A stretch of DNA of 64,000 nt from Alkalihalophilus pseudofirmus OF4 (GTDB lineage: Bacteria > Bacillota > Bacilli > Bacillales > Bacillaceae_D): the NCBI RefSeq assembly GCF_000005825.2, contig NC_013791.2:2170001-2234000 (forward strand). Reading direction: 5' to 3'. Every line of letters starts with the position of its first letter. Position 1 is the stretch's first letter. The position numbers and the translations under genes were made by a program. Of this stretch, positions 25,508 to 31,903 are shown piece after piece. The notes beneath the pieces were generated by a model. The model had not been told where the DNA came from. It saw only the letters and a program-made list of their open reading frames with translations, and did not search any database.

Positions 25508-26518
25508 TTACTTGCTTAAACAATGATTGAATACATTCACATAAGCTTTTATTTCAGCATCAAATTGATGATGATGACTAACGTATTGAAAAGCCTTTTC
25601 TGCGATCTCCTGTTGTTGCTTCGGGTTTTTTATTAAGGATTCCACCTTCATAATAAAATGCTCTGGTGAATCGAAAGTAAACCCATTTTCTCCATCTATG
25701 ACCACACTGCAATTGCCGGGATTCCTCCTTGCCGCTACGACTCGTTTTGAATACATCGCTTCAAGTAATGCTGTTGGCTGACCTTCTGAAATCGAAGTGT
25801 TGATCACGATATCTGCTTGCTTAAATATATGAGCCATTGCCTCTAAAGATACTTCCCCAATATACGTAAACCATTCCACTTCATCTTCTTTCATTTCTAC
25901 TTGTTTAAGAAGACCATGCTCAAGAGCTGCACCGATAAATACCACTTTCATTTCTGGATACCGTTCTGCTAAGGAAGTAAATGCCTCCCATAAATAAAAG
26001 ATATCCTTAACCTTTCTCAATCCTGCAGGTAATAAAATCACAGGATTTCCTTTAGGCAAAAGAATAGATTCATCAGTCTCTGCTGGCAGCCATATACTTT
26101 GCGGAATCACATGAGTCCGGTCGCTCAGGTCTGGATAAGAAGCTGCCACTTTTTCTTTCCCATCATCCGTAAATACGGTAACAGCACATGAGTCATCAGC
26201 TACATTCCCCATCAAAAGCAATGCATTTGGATCAGCTAAGTCTTCGTTAATATCCGTCCCTCCTGATGTAAGGACATATGGCTTGTTGAGGCTAACATCC
26301 TGCTTATTCTTCCAGTTGGCAAACCTCCGTAAATGTAGAATATGGTAAAGATCCACTTCATCAAAAATTTCCTGCCAACGATCATTCCACTTCATTTCCT
26401 CATAAGCGAAAACAACTACTTCTATATCCATTAGACGCAGTCCGTGCACGATACGTTTCGCAGTAGTCGCATTTCCTCTGTTTTGTTTAAAGTAAGGAGT
26501 AAAAAACAACACTCTCAC
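25508..26518 (-). CDS. GT4-type glycosyltransferase resembling SenB (selenosugar synthase)
   Basis: 336 residues, GT-B fold. N-terminal half: RVLFFTPYF, then RGNATTAKRIVHGLRLMDIEV, LYHILHLRRFAN and YVLTSGGTDINEDL; C-terminal half: VIPQSIWLP, ILLPAGLRKVKDIFYLWEAF, VVFIGAALEHG, YIGEVSLEAMAHIFKQADIVINTSISEGQPTALLEAM with the nucleotide-sugar Glu pair. The order GN-x-TA-x-R, LH-x-RR, LTGTD-like, HVIPQS, G-LR--KD, GAALD-like, YLGE-like is what I recall of SenB, which joins selenophosphate to UDP-GlcNAc in selenoneine synthesis. The GTG start at 26518 overlaps the selB stop (GTGA), so it is translationally coupled to selB. No SenA or SenC is in the window; SelD could supply selenophosphate. A plain glycosyltransferase of other function remains possible. 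Confidence 0.72.
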   Translation of the reverse strand: MRVLFFTPYFKQNRGNATTAKRIVHGLRLMDIEVVVFAYEEMKWNDRWQEIFDEVDLYHILHLRRFANWKNKQDVSLNKPYVLTSGGTDINEDLADPNALLLMGNVADDSCAVTVFTDDGKEKVAASYPDLSDRTHVIPQSIWLPAETDESILLPKGNPVILLPAGLRKVKDIFYLWEAFTSLAERYPEMKVVFIGAALEHGLLKQVEMKEDEVEWFTYIGEVSLEAMAHIFKQADIVINTSISEGQPTALLEAMYSKRVVAARRNPGNCSVVIDGENGFTFDSPEHFIMKVESLIKNPKQQQEIAEKAFQYVSHHHQFDAEIKAYVNVFNHCLSK

Positions 26519-28425
26519 GATTGTCTCACCCACTGCTCTATATGTTCAGTAATCCACACTCTTTTTTGGTCATCCCGTTTTGTGAGCTTTAGAGAATCTA
26601 GTTTTTCTAAAAAAGGAACAAGATATTTTCGTGAAAGTTCAGTATGATCTTTTGCTTCCTGTAATGTAAAACTCTCACTCGAACGCTCCCATAATTCTTT
26701 TACCATCATTTTAAATGGCTCATTATGAACAACTAATTTTTCATCTAAACGATAAATAAGCTCTTCTTGTTCAAAATAGTGAATAAGCTCCGGTCTTAAA
26801 TTCTCAGGCAGCTGCTGCGCCTCTAGATGATCGATAAGAGGCGAAACTTTAAACCCTTCTTTCCTAAGAGCCCCTAACACATGCTCAACCCTTTTTTCCC
26901 ATTTCTTTGGAGGGTGCGGGTGATGAGAGACAAGAGCAATGCTTGGACCAATGCGGCGGACTGAACCATTCTCAATTTCATTTTCAATTGCAGATTCAAA
27001 TAAAACGTTCGGGAATGCTGATTTATTTGCCTGAATCAATTCTGCTTTTGCCATCCCTTTTCTCATTGGATGGTCGTTATGATATGTCGTAAGATCTTGT
27101 ATAACTGTTCTCGCAGCAAGGGCTGACACTTCTTTTGAGGTGACAATTGAATGGCTCAATGGTATAAATTCTTTTTCTTTAATTGCTGCTTCTACTGTTT
27201 CTGCTTGTAATCCGGTATGTGAAATTATCTCATCGATTGATAATGCTTTTTCTACTGATAAGAGATTCGTGATTAACTCAACAGGCGTCCCTTCACGCTT
27301 TTTAGCAAGCATCTGAACAGTCGCCTGACCAAATTTATACGTCTGGCCATGCCCATCAATGACTTCTCCGCCGCCGATCGTCTCCATTGGAGTAGGACGT
27401 CTTAAAATAAATCGGTCTCCACGCCTTGTCACCACCGGTTCGTCTAAGCGCAGCTGGCAAAGGACCTCATCTCTCTCTGCTTTTAACTCATTGCGGTCAA
27501 AAAAGACGATTTTTCCATACACTTCTGATGTGCCAATATGTAATTTAATTGCCTGGCGCTGTTTGATCAAATGGTTCAGTTCATTAACTGTCTTTAAAGC
27601 AATATCAATCGTTTGTGTCGACTCATAACGGCCTGGGGCAGCGATCACATCCCCTCTTTTTAGCGAAGCTTTTTCAATGCCTCCTATATTAATTGCTACC
27701 CGCTGGCCGGCATGCCCCTCTTCTCTAGGCTGATGATGCACTTGAAGCTGTCTTGCTCGAACTAACTTACCCTGTGGCAGCACTTCGACCATATCACCTT
27801 CCTGTATCATGCCTTCATAAACTGTTCCTCTCACAACGGTACCTTGTCCATGAACGGTAAATACTTGATCAATCGGCAGTCTAAATGCTCCGCTTGCATT
27901 ACGCACATCTAGGACAGACAATTGCTCGATTAACCCTGCTTTCAATTCTTCTAAACCGACTTCTTCAATGCTGTCAACGAGAAAGACAGGCTGGCTATCA
28001 AGAAACGTTCCTCTGATTGAATCTTCTATATCCATTCTTGCTAGTTCTAGCATTTCAGAGTCTACTTTAGTTATTTTGGTCACCACAACCACCCCCCGCT
28101 TGATCCCAAGCAAGGTCAGGATATCTAAATGTTCGCGCGTTTGCGGCATGACGCCTTCGTCTGCTGCGATCACAAGCATAACCATATCAATTCCTGCAAC
28201 CCCAGCAATCATCTGTCTGATAAAGCGTTCATGTCCAGGGACATCAATGATCGATACTTCCATATCTTCATTTAAAGTGAGCGGCGCATAACCTAGCTCA
28301 ATAGAGATTTTTCGTTCCTGCTCTTCTTTTAAACGGTCTGTATACACATTTGTTAATGCTTTGGTCAGAGATGTTTTCCCGTGATCAATATGACCGGCCA
28401 TCCCAATCGTAAAATGTTTTTTCAC
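26515..28425 (-). CDS. selB: selenocysteine-specific elongation factor SelB
   Basis: 636 residues. GTPase domain: G1 GMAGHIDHGKTSL near 8-20, switch/G2 region, G3 DVPGHERFIRQMIAGVAGID near 57-76, G4-like VVTKITKVD near 118; then EF-Tu-like domains 2 and 3 (about 170-340) and a long C-terminal region (about 370-636) made of winged helices that bind the SECIS RNA, ending HIEQWVRQS. It delivers Sec-tRNA-Sec to the ribosome at UGA. The start is GTG at 28425 with AAGGAAG ten bases upstream; the frame extends further but only with weak starts. First gene of an operon with the SenB-like gene and a two-TM protein; divergent from tRNA-Sec 258 bp away. Confidence 0.95.
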   Translation of the reverse strand: MKKHFTIGMAGHIDHGKTSLTKALTNVYTDRLKEEQERKISIELGYAPLTLNEDMEVSIIDVPGHERFIRQMIAGVAGIDMVMLVIAADEGVMPQTREHLDILTLLGIKRGVVVVTKITKVDSEMLELARMDIEDSIRGTFLDSQPVFLVDSIEEVGLEELKAGLIEQLSVLDVRNASGAFRLPIDQVFTVHGQGTVVRGTVYEGMIQEGDMVEVLPQGKLVRARQLQVHHQPREEGHAGQRVAINIGGIEKASLKRGDVIAAPGRYESTQTIDIALKTVNELNHLIKQRQAIKLHIGTSEVYGKIVFFDRNELKAERDEVLCQLRLDEPVVTRRGDRFILRRPTPMETIGGGEVIDGHGQTYKFGQATVQMLAKKREGTPVELITNLLSVEKALSIDEIISHTGLQAETVEAAIKEKEFIPLSHSIVTSKEVSALAARTVIQDLTTYHNDHPMRKGMAKAELIQANKSAFPNVLFESAIENEIENGSVRRIGPSIALVSHHPHPPKKWEKRVEHVLGALRKEGFKVSPLIDHLEAQQLPENLRPELIHYFEQEELIYRLDEKLVVHNEPFKMMVKELWERSSESFTLQEAKDHTELSRKYLVPFLEKLDSLKLTKRDDQKRVWITEHIEQWVRQS

Positions 28426-28520
28426 ACAAGCCACTTCCTTCTCTCCGTATGTACGTTGTATTATCATACTACACGCCACACAGCAGTTAAAAGTGATTTA
28501 CTAAAATGTTATCGGGACGT

Positions 28521-28547
28521 AAAAAAAGCCATCTGATTGGACGGCTT
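28521..28547 (-). terminator. terminator/attenuator upstream of selB
   Basis: On the minus strand AAGCC and GGCTT arms (with an imperfect inner GTCC/GATG part) end in seven Ts, about 95 bp upstream of the selB start. It would stop antisense read-through from the sugar dehydrogenase gene across tRNA-Sec, or act as an attenuator if the selB promoter lies before it. Confidence 0.6.
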
Positions 28548-28616
28548 AAATTCAAGATATTTAGAAAATGAATATTAGCGTATTTTTTGCCAGCAAACAT
28601 CCATTCTATATTTCAC

Positions 28617-28645
28617 TTGATTAAAATATGTAATTCATGCATAAT
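28617..28645 (+). promoter_or_regulatory. SigA promoter of tRNA-Sec
   Basis: TTGATT, 17 bases, CATAAT, followed about 38 bp later by the first base of the tRNA. A good match to the vegetative consensus for a stable RNA gene. Confidence 0.65.
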
Positions 28646-28682
28646 AGAGATCGTTCAAATTTAATAGTTATATATACTTCTT

Positions 28683-28779
28683 GGGGCTGGCTGCGACACT
28701 GGTGTTCGTCACGGTCTTCAAAACCGCTCGAGAGGCGCGTGCCGTCTCTGGTAGGTTCGATTCCTACACAGTCCCGCCA
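28683..28779 (+). tRNA. selC: tRNA-Sec (anticodon TCA)
   Basis: 97 bases including an encoded CCA at 28777-28779. Anticodon loop CTTCAAA with anticodon TCA at 28718-28720 decodes UGA. T arm GTAGG-TTCGATT-CCTAC (28751-28767) is perfect. The acceptor stem GGGGCTG pairs with CAGTCCC (one G-U), plus an eighth position G/A. A long variable arm (AGAGGC ... GCC-CTCT, 28731-28749) is present. These are hallmarks of selenocysteine tRNA. The D arm is unusual and pairs only as a short helix. A short open frame overlaps but is not a gene. Confidence 0.92.
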
Positions 28780-28808
28780 AATTATACATATCCTTTTTAT
28801 ATAAATCA

Positions 28809-28835
28809 GCCCCTGGATCGATTGATCACAGGGGC
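28809..28835. terminator. hairpin after tRNA-Sec
   Basis: GCCCCTG / CAGGGGC with inner GATC pairing; T-rich on the plus side. It lies between tRNA-Sec and the convergent sugar dehydrogenase gene. Confidence 0.7.
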
Positions 28836-28854
28836 ATTCATTTTATTAGCGACT

Positions 28855-29973
28855 CTATTCACTTCTAATCAATTCTGTTAAAGAGACTTTATACAGTTTA
28901 TCATCATTCTCTTTTGGATTGCCGCGTCCGTCTGTGTTATTGCTGATGAAATATAATGTATCATCCTCAATCAGCACATCTCGTATCCTGCCATAATCGG
29001 TAATGACTTTTCGTTGTTCTCCCGTTTCAAGATCAAATTCGATCACGGCTTCTCCCCTTAAAGCTGCTACATACAGCTTGCCATTCGCATAAGCCATACC
29101 TGATGGTGCCCACGTGTCCGCTGCTCCTGAAGTGAATAAAGGTGTGATCATTCCTTCTTCTTCCTCTGTTCCTTGTATGCTTGGCCAGCCATAATTTTGT
29201 CCGCCTTCAATTTCATTTATTTCATCATTGGCACTGCTGCCATGTTCACTGGAGTAAAGCGTACCTGCAGATGACCAAGTCAGCCCTTGAGGATTGCGGT
29301 GTCCGTAGCTGTAGATGTAGGAGTCAGGCAGTGGATTATCTTCTGGGATCGATCCATCTAGATTCATCCTTAATATGCTTCCTCCTAATGAGTTAAGGTC
29401 CTGTGCTAGATCTGGGGCAGAGGCATCACCTGCTGTTGCGTAAAGCGTTTCATCTGGTCCGATTTTCAACCGTCCCCCGTGATGATAGGTACCGCTTGGG
29501 ATCTGATCTAAAAGCAAGCTCTCTTCCCTCCAACTGTCGTCCTCCAATCGCAGAGTGACAATTCGATTGAATTGTCCGGAACTGTCTTCATAGGTGTAGT
29601 AAGCAAATGCTAGATTCGAATCAGAAAAATCTGGTGCCAGCACTAATCCCAAAAGTCCCGCCTCTGCTGCCGTTGCAATATTTTTTTCTAGCTGTACACC
29701 TTGCCGTTTCATTTCTCCATTTTCTACTTTTATAATAGAGCCCGGTCTTTCTGTTAAGTAAAAAGTATCGTCTGCTTTTTCAATTGACCATGGAATCTCG
29801 AGGTTTTCTGCTATGACTTCTATCCCAGCTGCATGCTCCTCCTCTGGCTGATTCGAAGCTTCATTTATGTCAGGCTGCTCCGCTGTAGAGTCTTCTTGTT
29901 CATTACTAGAACACCCTACACTAGAACACCCTAGTATCAGCAGGAATATACATACTGCTATAAGTCTTTTCAT
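28855..29973 (-). CDS. PQQ-type aldose sugar dehydrogenase lipoprotein (GDH-B/YliI-like)
   Basis: 372 residues: lipoprotein signal (LLILGC at 11-16), an acidic linker and a six-bladed propeller of the soluble glucose/sorbosone dehydrogenase family. Family blocks are EVIAENLEIPWSIEK near 52, AEAGLLGLVLAPDF near 105, TYHHGGRLKIGPDETLYATAGD near 165 (HGG with the catalytic His), SYGHRNPQGLTW near 222 and EHGSSANDEINEIEGGQNYGWP near 245. It oxidises sugars outside the membrane if PQQ is available; no PQQ synthesis genes are seen here, so cofactor supply is unknown. ATG at 29973 follows AAAGGAAGAG. Confidence 0.87.
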   Translation of the reverse strand: MKRLIAVCIFLLILGCSSVGCSSNEQEDSTAEQPDINEASNQPEEEHAAGIEVIAENLEIPWSIEKADDTFYLTERPGSIIKVENGEMKRQGVQLEKNIATAAEAGLLGLVLAPDFSDSNLAFAYYTYEDSSGQFNRIVTLRLEDDSWREESLLLDQIPSGTYHHGGRLKIGPDETLYATAGDASAPDLAQDLNSLGGSILRMNLDGSIPEDNPLPDSYIYSYGHRNPQGLTWSSAGTLYSSEHGSSANDEINEIEGGQNYGWPSIQGTEEEEGMITPLFTSGAADTWAPSGMAYANGKLYVAALRGEAVIEFDLETGEQRKVITDYGRIRDVLIEDDTLYFISNNTDGRGNPKENDDKLYKVSLTELIRSE

Positions 29974-30127
29974 CTAACATCTCTTCCTTTCTACTACCTA
30001 TTTTTATTAGGATACCCTGCCTGAATGGAAACTTAAACTAAATGGCAGGGACTTCTAGCATGAGTTAATGTAAGACTAATGATATGATAGATGGCATATA
30101 TAAAACTTAATATAGGAGTCCTGCTTC

Positions 30128-31222
30128 ATGACAATCATACTGTTTATTTTCTTTCTATTGATTTATTTTTCCCTTACTTTTTATATAGCCTATAACGGCT
30201 GGATTTGGCTTAAGAAATCCTTTGGTTTCCGTTTTAAACGAACCTATTTCTTCGTCGTGCTCTTTATTTCCATTTCTTATTTTTTAGCGCAGTTTTATTC
30301 TATTTCAGGTCTTTTATGGGTTGGATACATCTGGCTCGTTGTATTTGGATATAGTCTGCTTCTATTTCCGCTATTAAATATCCTTTTCTTCGTTATGAAG
30401 AAAAAAAGGCTTAATACAAGAAAAGGATTAAAATGGGCCGGGTTTAGTGTCACTTTATTTTATTTGTTCGTTTTCATATACGGCTCCTATAACATGTGGA
30501 ATCCAGTTGTTGTTTCCTATGATATTGAAGTTGCTAAAGAATCCGAACTGGATGAGATTAAGCTGCTCTTAGTGTCTGATATCCATATCAGCGAAACAAT
30601 TGGGCCCAAAACGATTACAGAGCTAATCAACCTCTCAAACGAGGTCGAGCCGGATGTTATTTTACTAGCTGGTGATATTATTGATAGTAGTATAGAGCCC
30701 TATTATTCACATAACCTAGGTGAAATTATGGCAGGATTAACGGCTCCGCTGGGGGTATATGCTGTTTTAGGCAACCATGAATATTACGGAGATGACATTC
30801 CTACTTTTATTAAGGAAATGAATGAAATTGATATTGAGGTGTTAGTCGATGAGGCTGCACTTATTGAGGACCTTTTCTATGTCATTGGACGCAAGGATTA
30901 CTCAGACTTTAACCGATTACCAATTGATGACCTTACTGAAGACGTGGATCATAACAAGCCAATTCTTTTAATTGATCATCAACCAAGAGAGTTTGATAAA
31001 GTAGGTGCTGCTGGAGTCGACGTGATGGTATCTGGTCACACCCATAAAGGCCAGTTGTTCCCTGGTAATCTCATTACTAATGCGATATATGAAAACCATT
31101 ACGGCCACATACAATTAGACGAGCTCCACACCATTGTTTCATCTGGCTATGGTATATGGGGACCGCCGTTTCGTATCGGGAGCAGAGCAGAAGTGGTTGA
31201 GATCAATGTGAGATTTAATTAA
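30128..31222 (+). CDS. membrane-anchored metallophosphoesterase (YaeI/YkuE-like)
   Basis: 364 residues with four hydrophobic segments in the first 125 residues, then a calcineurin-type phosphoesterase domain: LLVSDIHISE (residues ~152), LAGDIIDS near 182, LGNHEYYGDD near 218, LIDHQP near 280 and SGHTHKGQLFPGN near 300-313, that is all five metal-binding motifs. Related proteins act on lipid-linked or phosphodiester substrates at the membrane face. ATG at 30128 follows TAGGAG. Monocistronic, with a terminator at 31269. Confidence 0.87.
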   Translation: MTIILFIFFLLIYFSLTFYIAYNGWIWLKKSFGFRFKRTYFFVVLFISISYFLAQFYSISGLLWVGYIWLVVFGYSLLLFPLLNILFFVMKKKRLNTRKGLKWAGFSVTLFYLFVFIYGSYNMWNPVVVSYDIEVAKESELDEIKLLLVSDIHISETIGPKTITELINLSNEVEPDVILLAGDIIDSSIEPYYSHNLGEIMAGLTAPLGVYAVLGNHEYYGDDIPTFIKEMNEIDIEVLVDEAALIEDLFYVIGRKDYSDFNRLPIDDLTEDVDHNKPILLIDHQPREFDKVGAAGVDVMVSGHTHKGQLFPGNLITNAIYENHYGHIQLDELHTIVSSGYGIWGPPFRIGSRAEVVEINVRFN

Positions 31223-31268
31223 ATTTAGCCAGTTCAAGTATTTTTCAAAACGAACATTTTTCATTAAA

Positions 31269-31304
31269 GAAAGCCACTGCAGACTAACATTAAGCAGTGG
31301 CTTT
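31269..31304. terminator. bidirectional terminator after the metallophosphoesterase gene
   Basis: AAAGCCACTGC / GCAGTGGCTTT perfect stem with a 14-base loop. Confidence 0.85.
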
Positions 31305-31324
31305 CCTTATTTTGAGACACTTCT

Positions 31325-31756
31325 TTAAAGTCCCTTAATAAGCATTTTATCGAGCTCGCGAACTTTGTCATAAGCATCTACCAATTCTTTAGGTACTAAT
31401 GTTCTCCCGTATTCCCAAGCATTTGTTTCAATTTGCGCTTTCAATTGTTCAATTTCTTCTTCGTCTCCATAAATAAATGTTCTTAGGTCATACTTTGTCT
31501 TTTTATAATCCACATAATAGCCGAGTTCATGATAAATGATGACCTTAAGAAGATTTTCTTTTGACTCTTTTATCCTGATTTTACTTAAGTACCCGTTAAC
31601 TTCAAGATAGTTAAACTTTAATGTCGTAGTCGAAATATTAAAGCTCATCGGCGAGCTGAGTTCATTGTTAAATTCATAGTTGATTTGCAAATTATGTTCC
31701 TCTACGATCTCTTTGATCGCTTTTTCAATATCCCATATGTAAAGCATTTTCTTCAT
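31325..31756 (-). CDS. degenerate zincin-like protein (HELGY)
   Basis: 143 residues, cytoplasmic. YHELGYYVDYKK at about 74-85 sits where zinc peptidases of the ImmA/IrrE or SprT type have HELGH, so the second metal-binding His is Tyr. The rest (N-terminal DIEKAIKEIVEEHNLQINYEF, C-terminal helix with EIEQLKAQIETNAWEYGRTLV) matches the size and layout of small zincins, including an expected downstream Glu-rich helix. It is probably inactive as a protease or uses another ligand. ATG at 31756 follows AAAGGA. Convergent with the metallophosphoesterase gene; no antitoxin or phage genes beside it. Confidence 0.65.
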   Translation of the reverse strand: MKKMLYIWDIEKAIKEIVEEHNLQINYEFNNELSSPMSFNISTTTLKFNYLEVNGYLSKIRIKESKENLLKVIIYHELGYYVDYKKTKYDLRTFIYGDEEEIEQLKAQIETNAWEYGRTLVPKELVDAYDKVRELDKMLIKGL

Positions 31757-31853
31757 ACACAATCCTTTCCTGCATCGTACCTATTATTCATTACTCTATC
31801 ATGATCCCACACAGTTCACATAGAGAAAGTCCATTTTTTTATTTCTGGCAGGC

Positions 31854-31892
31854 AAAAGCCCTTCACATCCATTAAGATTGTGAAGGGCTTTT
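31854..31892 (-). terminator. terminator after the class A PBP gene
   Basis: AAAAGCCCTTCACA / TGTGAAGGGCTTTT arms with a short loop, just after the stop codon of the PBP gene. Confidence 0.9.
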
Positions 31893-31903
31893 CTCACTTT
31901 TAT

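Noticed and set aside
28681-28881. 66-residue frame across tRNA-Sec
   Set aside because: It is a chance frame through the tRNA gene, without ribosome site.
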